A DNA stretch of 64,000 nt from Bacteroidota bacterium (GTDB lineage Bacteria; Bacteroidota; Bacteroidia; Bacteroidales; JACABE01). The translations under genes were made by a program, and so were the position numbers. Shown piece after piece: positions 29,453-38,009 of the stretch (positions are counted from its first letter, which is position 1; each line of letters begins with the position of its first letter). Under the pieces are notes generated by a model. The model saw only the letters and a list, made by a program, of their open reading frames with translations. It was not told where the DNA came from and searched no databases. The stretch covers positions 1-64,000 of the forward strand of contig JACABE010000005.1 of assembly GCA_013377005.1 (NCBI GenBank), written 5' to 3'.

Positions 29453-29959
29453 TTACCAATTAACCACTGCTTTGTTAAAGATATCATCTACCAGTTCTTT
29501 ATTTATTTCTTCAATCAATTTGCTTTCTAAAGACGATAAATTTTGTTGACTATCATACTCTCTATATCTGGAAAACGAAGTTTCAAAATCCTGTTTATTA
29601 TCTTTATTATTGGTAAATTTTACTTTTACTGTAATTGTTAATCGGTTTAGTGCAGCTAGTTGATTGGCTTGAACTGCCACAGCTTGAATCGAATAATCAG
29701 ATATTTCACCTTCAATATTCAAATCGCCGTTGGTTTTTAGTAAATTTAAATTAGTTTGTGCTGCAAATTTATCACGCAAAGCAAGCGTAAATGTTTGACT
29801 TAATGTTGGCTGAACCAATGATGCATTATTTGGAAATTGTATTATTGAAATTGATTTTACATCAGGAGATATAGATGCTCCTGTGAACGAATAGAATCCA
29901 CATCCATTAAATAAGATTGTTATAAGGATAATTGATAATATTTTAAAAACTTTACGCAT
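29453..29959 (-). CDS. lptE: LPS-assembly lipoprotein LptE
   Basis: A 168-residue lipoprotein (signal ending LFNGC; Cys20) that partners LptD in moving lipopolysaccharide to the outer membrane. Family features: GFYSFTGASISPDVKSISI, FTLALRDKF, GEISDYSIQAVAVQANQ, and LTITVKVKF. It resembles the Bacteroidetes LptE family rather than E. coli LptE. Located 34 bases downstream of the sigma54 activator gene. Confidence 0.9.
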   Translation of the reverse strand: MRKVFKILSIILITILFNGCGFYSFTGASISPDVKSISIIQFPNNASLVQPTLSQTFTLALRDKFAAQTNLNLLKTNGDLNIEGEISDYSIQAVAVQANQLAALNRLTITVKVKFTNNKDNKQDFETSFSRYREYDSQQNLSSLESKLIEEINKELVDDIFNKAVVNW

Positions 29960-29993
29960 TATTCAGACAATTATTGATACAAAAACTATTCGT

Positions 29994-31229
29994 TTAAATA
30001 TTTATCTCAAATTCTTTTAATTTTCTGTAGAGTGTTCTTTCAGAGATACCTAGCTCTGCAGCTGCTTTTTTGCGTTTCCCTTTATATTTCTCTACAGCTT
30101 TTTTTATCAAATCCATTTCTTTTTTTTGTAAAGATAGTATTTCTTCAACTTCTATGAAGTTTTTTGTTGATTCCTGAGTAGATTTTTCTTCAAATGTATG
30201 TTGAATTTCAAATTCTTTATCTTCATCAATAAAAGCATCAAATTCGGGGCTATATTTTTCAATAAAAGTATTCTTTTTGTGATTAATATTTGCATTTATA
30301 CCAGTTGTTTGCAAGATATCGGCAATAATCTTTTTTAAATCATGAATATCTTGTTTCATGTCGAAAAGAACTTTGTATAATAATTCCCTTTCAGAAAACC
30401 CTTTGGTAGCATCCGATTTATCAAGAAGTACCGGAAGTTCTCGAAAACTGGTTTCCGGTAAATATTTTTCGAGTGTTTCAAGTGTAATATCTCTATCTCG
30501 TTCAATAATGGATATCTGTTCGGTAATATTTTTAAGTTGACGAACATTGCCTTGCCAATGATAATTCATAAGGTATTGGCGAGCTTTATCATCAAGCTGC
30601 AAAGAAGGCATACGATACTTTTCTGCAAAATCGTTGGCAAACCTTCTAAATAATAAATCAATATCTTGCTTTCTGTCTTTTAGTGAAGGAATAGTAATAG
30701 GAACCGAATTAAGCCGATAATATAAATCTTCCCTGAATTTTCCTTTCTGTATGGCCTCAAGAATGTTTACATTAGTTGCTGCTACTACCCTAACATTTGT
30801 TTTTATGACCTTAGATGAACCAACTTTCATAAATTCTCCGGATTCAAGAACTCTAAGTAAACGAACCTGTGTAGAAAGTGGTAATTCTGCTACTTCGTCA
30901 AGAAAAATAGTGCCATTATTTGCTACTTCAAAATAGCCTTTACGCGCTTCATGTGCATCCGTAAAAGAACCTTTTTCGTGTCCAAATAATTCTGAATCTA
31001 TAGTTCCTTCTGGTATTGCACCACAGTTGATGGCAATATAGGGTCCATGTTTTCTGGCACTTAACTGATGAATAATCTTTGGGAAAACCTCTTTTCCAAC
31101 GCCACTTTCTCCTGTAATTAAAACTGTAATATCAGTAGGAGCTACTTGACAGGCTATCTCAATAGCTCTATCAAGTAATGGTGAGTTTCCTATAATTTCA
31201 AAACGTTGTTTGATTGCCTGAATATTCAT
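29994..31229 (-). CDS. PspF-like sigma54-dependent activator without a sensor domain
   Basis: A 411-residue AAA+ activator. The AAA+ domain starts at about residue 12 with no receiver or GAF domain before it; the Walker A is GESGVGKE (residues 40-47) and Walker B is GTIFLDEVAELP. A Fis-type helix-turn-helix ends the protein (AAAELGISERTLYRKLKEFEI), after an 85-residue linker (about 265-350). The sigma54-contact loop reads GSFTDA (residues 87-92; bases 30954-30971) instead of GAFTGA. The operon lptE-TPR-secG follows at once. With no sensor domain, its activity must be set by expression or a partner, as with PspF/PspA. Confidence 0.9.
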   Translation of the reverse strand: MNIQAIKQRFEIIGNSPLLDRAIEIACQVAPTDITVLITGESGVGKEVFPKIIHQLSARKHGPYIAINCGAIPEGTIDSELFGHEKGSFTDAHEARKGYFEVANNGTIFLDEVAELPLSTQVRLLRVLESGEFMKVGSSKVIKTNVRVVAATNVNILEAIQKGKFREDLYYRLNSVPITIPSLKDRKQDIDLLFRRFANDFAEKYRMPSLQLDDKARQYLMNYHWQGNVRQLKNITEQISIIERDRDITLETLEKYLPETSFRELPVLLDKSDATKGFSERELLYKVLFDMKQDIHDLKKIIADILQTTGINANINHKKNTFIEKYSPEFDAFIDEDKEFEIQHTFEEKSTQESTKNFIEVEEILSLQKKEMDLIKKAVEKYKGKRKKAAAELGISERTLYRKLKEFEINI

Positions 31230-31309
31230 TTTTATTGATTTTCAACGATATAATTCAAAAATTAAAGTAAAAAATTTGAATGTAAAATTAATATATTTTT
31301 TTGGATGTG

Positions 31310-31322
31310 TGACAAAATGTCA
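31310..31322 (-). promoter_or_regulatory. Perfect TGACATTTTGTCA palindrome upstream of the sigma54-activator operon
   Basis: A perfect copy (13 of 13 bases, read TGACATTTTGTCA on the minus strand), 81 bases upstream of the activator ATG at 31229. The same palindrome stands before htpG (43171-43183) and, with one change, before groES. Here I see no TGGCA element downstream. Autoregulation of the operon is a reasonable guess. Confidence 0.6.
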
Positions 31323-31353
31323 TGTTTTTTTAATTCAACCTATTTGTCTATAA

Positions 31354-31396
31354 AATAAGAAAGGAGATTTGTCTTAAACAAATCTCCTTTCTTATT
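31354..31396. terminator. 19-bp terminator hairpin after sppA
   Basis: Positions 31354-31372 and 31378-31396 are perfect complements (core AAAGGAGATTTGT) with a 5-base loop. It ends the sppA transcript and separates it from the activator operon. Confidence 0.92.
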
Positions 31397-31409
31397 TCTT
31401 TTTTAATTA

Positions 31410-33185
31410 TTAATCCAAACTAATAACATAAGGTAATCTTGCTTGAATTCCTTTCATTGACGAAATAGATTTTAAAGTTTGATAATAAACATAATTTTCA
31501 CCTAATTCCTTTTGCAAAGCTTTGGTAGTTGCATTTTCACCTGAAAATTCTTCCATAATTTGTTGAAAAAATTCTTTTTGTTTAGGATACTCTATCACTT
31601 TATATTCTGTAAGTTTTGCAAGTTTTGCTGCTTCTTCAATAGCTTTATCTATACCTCCAAAATCATCAACTAAACCGATTCGTTTGGCATCAAAACCACT
31701 CCATACTCTTCCTTGTCCTATATTATCAACTTGTTCAATGGTCATTTTTCTACCTTCGGCAACATGTGCGATAAAAACACCATAGATGCGTTCGATTTGA
31801 TTAAGTATTACCTTTTCCTGAAAAGTGCTTAGTGGACGATTACCTGAAATAGCTGTTGCATTTTTATTGGTCAAAACAGTGTCGAAGGTAATGCCTAATT
31901 TATTATTAAACATTTTTTGCAAGTTAGGAATCATGCCGAAAACTCCAATTGATCCGGTTATAGTTGTAGGATTTGCAATAATTTTATCAGCAGCACAAGC
32001 AATATAATATCCGCCCGAAGCAGCATAATCGCCCATAGAAACTACTACAGGTTTTGCTTTTTTTGCCAGCATTACTTCTCTCCAAATAACATCAGACGCT
32101 AACGCATCACCACCAGGGGAATTTACTCTTAAAACAATTGCTTTTACATTATTATCAATTCTTGCATTACGTATTGCTTCCGAAATTTTTTCAGAGCCTA
32201 TTGTTTGGTCGTTTCCCTTGCCACCTTCAATAGCACCAACAGCGTAAATAATAGCTATTTTGTTTTTTGAAAACTTGGTTTTTGTGGCATTTGTTTTTAC
32301 ATCTTCGTATTTTGAAAGTGTAATGTAATCAATATCTTCTTTATCGCTAATACTTAATTTTTTTCTAAGGATATCAATAAGTTGATCTTTATATACCAAT
32401 TCGTCAACAAATTTATATTTCAACGCATCGTCGGCCGATTGAACGAGTAAACTATCAGCTATGTTTTGCAACTGAGCAATACTTATGTTCCTCGATTCGG
32501 ATATACCTTTCACAATATGATTCCATATACTTCCAATAAACTGACGTGTTTGTTCACGATTGGGATCACTCATTTTATCAAGTAAAAATGGTTCAACTGC
32601 ACTTTTGAATTTTCCATGACGGATTATTTGCATGTCAACATCTAATTTTTGCATCAAGCCTTTGAAAAACATAATTTCGGCAGCCAAGCCATGAAAATCA
32701 ATACTACCTTCTTTGTTTAGATAAATTTTATCAGAAACTGATGCCAGGTAATACGCTTTTTGAGAATACATTTCGCTATAGCTGATAATAAATTTCCCTG
32801 ATTTTTTGAAATCAATTAATCCATTGCGAATTTCTTCTAAAAGTGAAATACCCATAGGAATATTGCTTACATCAAGATAAATCCCTTTAATGTTAGGATC
32901 GGTTTTGGCTTTTTTAAGATTTGCAAGAATATCGTTCAATCCAAGTTCTTTATTGCTTTTCATGGTGTTAAAATTAAACGCCTGAAAAGGATTGTTCGAT
33001 GAACGATCGGAAACCATATTTTCGAGTTTGATATGAAGTACTGATTTATTAGAAATTTTAACTTCGTCCTTATTAGAAAACGAAATCATTGAAACCAATA
33101 TTCCGATAAATAAGAAAAAACATACAATCAAAATCAGAAAGGTGCCTAACATAGAGGCAAACATAAATTTAAAAAATTGTTTCAT
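31410..33185 (-). CDS. sppA: Signal peptide peptidase SppA, 67-kDa type
   Basis: A 591-residue inner-membrane serine protease that degrades cleaved signal peptides. One N-terminal transmembrane helix (about residues 10-35), then two tandem SppA domains: the catalytic Lys segment GKFKSAVEPF in the first, and the catalytic Ser segment DYAASGGYYIACAADKI in the second. VLRVNSPGGDALASD is a conserved block. The ATG at 33185 gives the usual short cytoplasmic N-terminus; the ATG at 33221 adds 12 residues. Monocistronic. Confidence 0.92.
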   Translation of the reverse strand: MKQFFKFMFASMLGTFLILIVCFFLFIGILVSMISFSNKDEVKISNKSVLHIKLENMVSDRSSNNPFQAFNFNTMKSNKELGLNDILANLKKAKTDPNIKGIYLDVSNIPMGISLLEEIRNGLIDFKKSGKFIISYSEMYSQKAYYLASVSDKIYLNKEGSIDFHGLAAEIMFFKGLMQKLDVDMQIIRHGKFKSAVEPFLLDKMSDPNREQTRQFIGSIWNHIVKGISESRNISIAQLQNIADSLLVQSADDALKYKFVDELVYKDQLIDILRKKLSISDKEDIDYITLSKYEDVKTNATKTKFSKNKIAIIYAVGAIEGGKGNDQTIGSEKISEAIRNARIDNNVKAIVLRVNSPGGDALASDVIWREVMLAKKAKPVVVSMGDYAASGGYYIACAADKIIANPTTITGSIGVFGMIPNLQKMFNNKLGITFDTVLTNKNATAISGNRPLSTFQEKVILNQIERIYGVFIAHVAEGRKMTIEQVDNIGQGRVWSGFDAKRIGLVDDFGGIDKAIEEAAKLAKLTEYKVIEYPKQKEFFQQIMEEFSGENATTKALQKELGENYVYYQTLKSISSMKGIQARLPYVISLD

Positions 33186-33422
33186 TGCTATAAAATTAGA
33201 TTGTTTTGAAATTTTCAGCAAGTTTACAATATTTAATGCAATTTTTCAAAATATTTTCGATAAAAGTGCTCAAACAAAGGATAAGCTAGCATGTAAGAAG
33301 GCTAAGTTTTGTTCAAAAAGAAATTTACCATTACTCGAAATTGAGCAAATATATATTAGGAAGGTAACAGTGTCTTTTGAAAAACCAAAAATACTTGATT
33401 TAAGCTCAACAACAAAAATATC

Positions 33423-33458
33423 CTAAAGCCTAAGTTGCATCGAGGACTTAGACTTTAG
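33423..33458. terminator. Imperfect hairpin after the Fe-S operon
   Basis: Positions 33423-33435 and 33446-33458 pair over 13 bases with one mismatch (CTAAAG and CTTTAG ends) around a 10-base loop. On the minus strand a short T-run follows. Probably the terminator of the operon ending at 33486. Confidence 0.55.
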
Positions 33459-33485
33459 AATAAATATAATTTTTTAATAATAGTC

Positions 33486-34166
33486 CTATCCTATAAATAA
33501 GCCTTCAATTCGTATTTTCAGGCTTCCATCTTTCATTTTTGTGATGGCATTTACTAAACCACTATGACGCCATTGTAACATGCATCGACGTGGCAAAAAC
33601 CAATATCGCATTCCAAGTTGAATAGGAACTTTGCTTTCTTTTATAATGCCTTCGTAACCTTGAGCAACATAATAACCTATATCAACAAATCCTTCGGTAC
33701 GTGGTTTTAATGGTCCTGTAACACACCAGTTAATGACTCCATTTCTGGCATCAACATCTGTTACAACGCCACAGTGCGTAATCGGACATCCACATGACAT
33801 TCCCATTGGACGACCTATCATAATATCACCTTTTTTCACACCAAGTTCTTTAACCAATGTAGGATTATATGGCAACATTGTTTCTCTGGGGCCGGGTTCA
33901 TTCTCGAAACAATCGAGGATAAAATCAAAATCACGTTGTAAATTGTCTTTCCACGCCATTTTTTCTGTTGCACACGATTTACATGCCATCATGTTCTGTA
34001 ACTTTTCCGTTTTACCATTCAGGTGAATGCAACGTTTCAACTCATTTGGGTTGTGTTCAACAAACTCGGCAAATAATCCACATGTTTTGTAACCACAAGC
34101 TCCACAATCTAATTGTGGCAGTTGTTCGGCTATTTCGTTTGTTTTAGTTGTTACTTCTGTATTCAT
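33486..34166 (-). CDS. [4Fe-4S]-domain protein of the Fe-S/metal operon
   Basis: A 226-residue protein. The N-terminal Fes domain has Cys21, Cys24, Cys29 and Cys46 (C-x2-C-x4-C-x16-C), as in RnfB and CO dehydrogenase/acetyl-CoA synthase corrinoid proteins; a CKSC pair follows (Cys62, Cys65). The C-terminal half has further conserved Cys in MSCGCPITHCGVVTDVD and a GPLKPRTEGFVDIGYYVAQG stretch, and is of unknown function. It ends a five-gene operon. A role in delivering or inserting an Fe-S or metal centre is inferred from the neighbours only. Confidence 0.75.
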   Translation of the reverse strand: MNTEVTTKTNEIAEQLPQLDCGACGYKTCGLFAEFVEHNPNELKRCIHLNGKTEKLQNMMACKSCATEKMAWKDNLQRDFDFILDCFENEPGPRETMLPYNPTLVKELGVKKGDIMIGRPMGMSCGCPITHCGVVTDVDARNGVINWCVTGPLKPRTEGFVDIGYYVAQGYEGIIKESKVPIQLGMRYWFLPRRCMLQWRHSGLVNAITKMKDGSLKIRIEGLFIG

Positions 34167-34168
34167 AC

Positions 34169-34390
34169 TTAATTTTTGTTATAATTTTTTAGTCGATTTG
34201 AAAAAATATCATGCAATTTTTTAATTGTATCGCTGGTGTAAGTAGTAAATAGAAACGGAAAAATTGCATGTATTAATGATGCAAAAATTGCGAAAAACAT
34301 TTTTCGGGCTAACATTAATGCAAAACAAAAATGTTCAAAATAATTCATACCTACTTCTTTTGGATGTTTTGTAAAAATATTTTGTTTCAT
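34169..34390 (-). CDS. DUF6356-like small membrane protein
   Basis: A 73-residue protein with NIFTKHPKEVGMNYFEHFCFAL at the N-terminus, one or two hydrophobic segments, and FPFLFTTYTSDTIKKLHDI. This is the pattern I associate with DUF6356 (TxHPxxVGExYxEH ... FPFLF). Function is unknown. It starts six bases after the cysteine desulfurase stop and ends two bases before the Fe-S protein start, so it is in the same operon. Confidence 0.75.
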   Translation of the reverse strand: MKQNIFTKHPKEVGMNYFEHFCFALMLARKMFFAIFASLIHAIFPFLFTTYTSDTIKKLHDIFSNRLKNYNKN

Positions 34391-34396
34391 TTTTTC

Positions 34397-35551
34397 TTAT
34401 GTAAAAATTGGTTTTAACTTGCAAATTACTTCTTGTAGTTTATCTAAGAAATAATTAATTTCGTTTTCAGTATTGTAGCGTCCAAGGCTGACTCTAATTG
34501 AACCACGTGCTTCAAAAGGATTTAAACCAATTGCTTGCAAAACATGAGATGCTGAATTTTCACTATTTGAGGAGCAAGCCGAACCGGAAGAAACAGCGAT
34601 TCCTTCTTCATCCAGCAATAATAGCAAACGCATGCTTTCGCCTTCCAGACTTCTTATACAGAAATTAATATTGTGTGGCAATCGATTTTTTATGCTTCCG
34701 TTAAAATAAACATCTTCAAGCGTATCATTCAGCAAAGAAAAAATCTTTTTTTGTAAATTGGAAATTCGGTCATTTTCAACATTCATTTCTGCAAAGCATA
34801 ATTCTACTGCTTTTGCAAAGCCTACAATTCCAGCAATGTTTTCGGTAGAAGATCGCAAACCAAATTCCTGACCGCCTCCATGTAACAATGGTGTAATGTT
34901 AGTTCCTTTTTTAATAACCAATGCGCCTATACCTTTTGGCCCATATATTTTATGTGCATTAATGGTTAACAAATCAATGTTTTGAATATCTACAGGGGTT
35001 TTTCCAAACGATTGACAAGCATCGGAATGAAAATAAACATTTCGTTCTTTGCAGATTTTACTTATTTCGGAAATGGGTTGGATGGTACCGATTTCATTGT
35101 TTACATGCATTACCGAAACAAGTATTGTTTTAAGATTTATGCAACGTTTTAAAAGATATAAATCAATAAATCCATCTTTATCAACGGGTAAATAAGTAAC
35201 AAAAAAACCTTGTGTTTCGAGCCATTTACAAGTATTCAAAACACAATCGTGCTCTATAGAAGAAACAATAATATGATTTCCTTTCGAGCGATTTGCAAAT
35301 GCTATTCCTTTTAAAGCAAAATTATTGGCTTCAGTACCACTCGAAGTAAAAATTATTTCCTCCGCTTCGCATTTAATGTATTGAGCAATTTTTTTCCTTG
35401 ATTCTTGTATTTGCTCTTTTATGCTCGTGCCAAAATGATGTAAACTCGATGCATTCCCATAATAATCATTTAAAAATGGCAGCATAGTTTCCCAAACTCG
35501 TTTATCAATACGAGTTGTTGCTGCATTATCTAAATAAATTTCATGTTTCAT
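34397..35551 (-). CDS. NifS/IscS-type cysteine desulfurase
   Basis: A 384-residue PLP enzyme that takes sulfur from cysteine as a persulfide for Fe-S clusters. Motifs: IYLDNAATTRID; SSGTEANNFALKG; HVNNEIGTIQPI; the PLP lysine in NAHKIYGPKG; and the persulfide cysteine in VSSGSACSSNS. This is the group I (IscS/NifS) type. Its start overlaps the GTPase stop by one base. No scaffold gene (iscU, nifU, sufB) is in the window, so the sulfur acceptor may be the operon's Fe-S protein. Confidence 0.93.
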   Translation of the reverse strand: MKHEIYLDNAATTRIDKRVWETMLPFLNDYYGNASSLHHFGTSIKEQIQESRKKIAQYIKCEAEEIIFTSSGTEANNFALKGIAFANRSKGNHIIVSSIEHDCVLNTCKWLETQGFFVTYLPVDKDGFIDLYLLKRCINLKTILVSVMHVNNEIGTIQPISEISKICKERNVYFHSDACQSFGKTPVDIQNIDLLTINAHKIYGPKGIGALVIKKGTNITPLLHGGGQEFGLRSSTENIAGIVGFAKAVELCFAEMNVENDRISNLQKKIFSLLNDTLEDVYFNGSIKNRLPHNINFCIRSLEGESMRLLLLLDEEGIAVSSGSACSSNSENSASHVLQAIGLNPFEARGSIRVSLGRYNTENEINYFLDKLQEVICKLKPIFT

Positions 35552-36252
35552 TATTCTCCAACATAAAATAATTCCTGCTCCAATGTGCGTAAAACTCCAA
35601 AATGGTTTTTTGCACCAATTTCTTTTTTACCAACACATATTGTACAAGTTCCAACAGGAGGATTTCCACGTAAGAACATTGGGAATTCTATGGTATTTGT
35701 TTTCTCAATTTGTTTTACAATAGGATCGATACCAATACCATATAAAGCATTGCTTTCTACTATGCTAATGTCTTTTGCAGCTTCTAAAACTCTGTATCTA
35801 AAAACTTCGCGTTCTGCCTGAGAAATTAAATCTATTTTTGTGATAACTGCAATATCAGCTAATGTTAGCATTGGTCCAATTTTGCGAGGTAAATTCATTC
35901 CGCTGGTAGCTTCTAACACCACAATACCCAAAGAATTTTCAACATAAGGCGAGCAACGCAAGCAAAGACCTGCAGTTTCAACAAATAAATAATCGCTTCC
36001 TTCGCGTTCTGCCCATTCTACAGCTTCGTCGAGCACCACTACATTGCAATGGTCGGGACAAAGTTCCCCTGAATATATTTTTTTAGTAGGAATGCCAAAT
36101 TCTTTTTGAATACTTTCGTCTTCATCGGCATACAACACATCAATTTTAATAAAGGCCGGTTTGTAATCTTTTTTCAACATTCTACGGATTACCTGACGAA
36201 TTACTGTGGTTTTTCCGCATGTTGGCGGACCTGCAAATATTACTAATTTCAT
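35551..36252 (-). CDS. Cys-rich G3E-type GTPase (CobW/HypB/UreG-like)
   Basis: A 233-residue P-loop GTPase with Walker A GPPTCGKTT (residues 8-16), VLDEAVEWAE, FVETAGLCLRC (Walker B region) and the TKIDL guanine motif. It belongs to the metallochaperone class related to HypB, UreG and CobW. Cysteine pairs at 65/69, 97/100 and 203/206 are candidate metal or cluster ligands. The start overlaps the ABC ATPase stop by four bases (ATGA at 36249-36252). Substrate unknown. Confidence 0.8.
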   Translation of the reverse strand: MKLVIFAGPPTCGKTTVIRQVIRRMLKKDYKPAFIKIDVLYADEDESIQKEFGIPTKKIYSGELCPDHCNVVVLDEAVEWAEREGSDYLFVETAGLCLRCSPYVENSLGIVVLEATSGMNLPRKIGPMLTLADIAVITKIDLISQAEREVFRYRVLEAAKDISIVESNALYGIGIDPIVKQIEKTNTIEFPMFLRGNPPVGTCTICVGKKEIGAKNHFGVLRTLEQELFYVGE

Positions 36253-37055
36253 TTTTGTTCTGTTACTAATTTATTAATACTTTCTCTTAAAACAACTTCT
36301 GATATTTCTTCGCCTGCACGGATAAGTCCACGAAAATGCAGTATAATATCATCTATTTTCTTTAATTCGTTTGCAGCTAAACGTTCTTCGAAGTTGGTGC
36401 GAATTAATTTCTGCATAGAACCTGCTTTCATCACAATTCTGTAATCGGATAAAAGTGCAATACGTGGATCGTGGGTAACAAACACAAATATTTTTTTGTA
36501 GTTTTTCAATAATTTCAAAGCTTTGGTGCGGTCAATACCTGCATTTTCAATTTCGTCGAGCAAAATGATAGGTGAGTTTCCGATAATTACAGCATCAGCA
36601 ATGAGTAAAGAACGGGTTTGTCCACCGGAAAGCTCGGTCATTGCAGTTTCCAAAATAATAGCTTCGCCAGTCAATTGGTTAGCAAAGTCGAGTGTTTCTG
36701 CTATAATTTGTGTAATGTTTTCTGCACCACGAACGGTTGCATGAATTTTAAGAAATTCGCCAACCGGTAAATCGGAAAGAAAATTGGTGTGTTGCGAAAT
36801 TAACGCAATGGGATGTTTTTTAGGGTCGAAAGAGAAATCTTCAGGTATCGTTTCATCATTAATTAGTACTTTGCGCTTTGATGGTGTATTGCAATTTGCA
36901 AACAATTCAATATCATTGATAAGAGTGGTTTTTCCACATCCTGTAGGACCAACAATACTAATAATATCGCCCATTTCTAAATCAAAACGTTCTACATTTT
37001 CACTTTTCCCATCTTTGCCGCAACCACCAAAAACAGTTATTTTTTGAATATCCAT
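36249..37055 (-). CDS. ABC-type ATPase of the Fe-S/metal operon
   Basis: A 268-residue ATP-binding cassette protein with Walker A GPTGCGKTT (residues 36-44), the signature LSGGQTRSLL (near 147) and Walker B IILLDEIENAG. No membrane-spanning partner is nearby, so it is more likely a soluble ATPase, like SufC, or a domain for metal insertion, than an importer. It begins GGCGKDGKSEN, which supplies an extra Cys. First gene of the operon. Its promoter lies at 37083-37111, divergent from the FNR-like gene. Confidence 0.8.
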   Translation of the reverse strand: MDIQKITVFGGCGKDGKSENVERFDLEMGDIISIVGPTGCGKTTLINDIELFANCNTPSKRKVLINDETIPEDFSFDPKKHPIALISQHTNFLSDLPVGEFLKIHATVRGAENITQIIAETLDFANQLTGEAIILETAMTELSGGQTRSLLIADAVIIGNSPIILLDEIENAGIDRTKALKLLKNYKKIFVFVTHDPRIALLSDYRIVMKAGSMQKLIRTNFEERLAANELKKIDDIILHFRGLIRAGEEISEVVLRESINKLVTEQK

Positions 37056-37082
37056 ATCTAAATTTTAATTATTTTTACGTTG

Positions 37083-37111
37083 CAAAATTAGACTAACCTA
37101 ATGTAAATTAG
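37083..37111 (-). promoter_or_regulatory. Promoter with FNR/CRP-style palindrome for the Fe-S operon
   Basis: TAATTTTG on the minus strand (37083-37090) fits the -7 element. CTAAT-N4-ATTAG at 37098-37111 has the 5-4-5 geometry of FNR/CRP operators and lies 8-21 bases upstream of the -7 element, close to the -33 region. A regulator of that class is encoded next door. The palindrome differs from the E. coli FNR site (TTGAT-N4-ATCAA). Confidence 0.55.
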
Positions 37112-37118
37112 CTTGAAA

Positions 37119-37181
37119 TGGAGTCCATATACTTCATCTTATTTAATGATAAATAATATTTTAAAAAGTGAAAAACTCCAT
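37119..37181. repeat. Inverted pair ATGGAGT / ACTCCAT in the divergent region
   Basis: ATGGAGT (37119-37125) and ACTCCAT (37175-37181) form a 7-bp inverted pair 49 bases apart, between the operon and the FNR-like gene. It may be a second operator pair or chance. An imperfect promoter element (TATCTTTA, 37205-37212) precedes the FNR-like gene. Confidence 0.3.
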
Positions 37182-37233
37182 CTTTTTGATTGCTTAAAAA
37201 CGTATATCTTTACAAATTAAAAAAATAGAGAAA

Positions 37234-37935
37234 ATGGATGCTAAAATGAGCGAGATTTCGGAAGATTGTTTTGATTGTTTTTTTAAAGCAACCTGTAATA
37301 AATCGATTAGCGAAGAAGATTTTGATTTTTTATTTCAAAGCACAATTCAGCAAAAGTTTAAAAAAGGAGAAATTATTTTTAAACAAGGAATGCGAACCAG
37401 TTATTTAATGTATTTACTCAAAGGTAAAGTTAAATTCAACTTTGAAGATGAAAATGGCAAAAATCTTATTTTATCTATTAATAAAGCACCCACTTTATTG
37501 GGTTTAGCCAACATACTTAATGAGGAAATAAATATCTTTTCGATTATTGCAATTGAAGATTGTCGTGGCTGTTTGATTGACTTAAATAATTTGAAAATGC
37601 TCGCCATAAATAACAAATTATTTATGATGAATGTATTAAAGATGTCAACAGATTTATTTAGAAGCTCTATCCTTAATTTTATAAGCTTAGCTCACAAACA
37701 GGTAAATGGAAGAATTGCCGATATATTACTTTATCTTTCGAAAAATGTATATGAAGACAAATTGTTTACCCTCACGCTGTCGCGACAGGAACTTGCCGAA
37801 TTTGCCGGATGTTCCAAAGAGAATGTAATTCACACCTTGCGCAATTTCGATACCGATGGAATTATTAAAGTAAGTGGCAAAAACATCGAAATTATTAACT
37901 TTGAAAGACTACAAAAAGTGAGTAAGTCAGGGTAA
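37234..37935 (+). CDS. FNR-like Crp-family regulator with Fe-S ligand cysteines
   Basis: A 233-residue Crp/Fnr-family regulator: N-terminal sensor/cyclic-nucleotide fold, dimerisation helix (about 118-140), C-terminal winged HTH (SRQELAEFAGCSKENVIHTLR). The N-terminus carries Cys12, Cys15 and Cys21 in the spacing C-x2-C-x5-C, identical to the E. coli FNR cluster ligands (Cys20, 23, 29). Cys110 and Cys113 lie where FNR has its fourth ligand (Cys122). An oxygen- or cluster-sensing [4Fe-4S] form is therefore likely. It is divergent from the Fe-S/metal operon, which it probably controls. Confidence 0.85.
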   Translation: MDAKMSEISEDCFDCFFKATCNKSISEEDFDFLFQSTIQQKFKKGEIIFKQGMRTSYLMYLLKGKVKFNFEDENGKNLILSINKAPTLLGLANILNEEINIFSIIAIEDCRGCLIDLNNLKMLAINNKLFMMNVLKMSTDLFRSSILNFISLAHKQVNGRIADILLYLSKNVYEDKLFTLTLSRQELAEFAGCSKENVIHTLRNFDTDGIIKVSGKNIEIINFERLQKVSKSG

Positions 37936-37962
37936 TTTGAATGAATCATACTACCCTGTTTT
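37928..37962 (+). terminator. Terminator after the FNR-like gene
   Basis: CAGGGTA (37928-37934, overlapping the stop codon) pairs with TACCCTG (37952-37958), followed by TTTTCT. A 7-bp stem with a 17-base loop; weak but plausible. Confidence 0.5.
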
Positions 37963-37975
37963 CTCCTATTGTTAG

Positions 37976-37994
37976 TCGTAGCGTCTCGCTACGA
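37976..37994. repeat. REP-like hairpin
   Basis: TCGTAGCG (37976-37983), TCT, CGCTACGA (37987-37994): a perfect 8-bp stem. Similar GC-rich hairpins recur in Bacteroidetes intergenic regions. It marks the left edge of the accessory patch. Confidence 0.6.
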
Positions 37995-38009
37995 TGAACA
38001 GTGGTTGTA

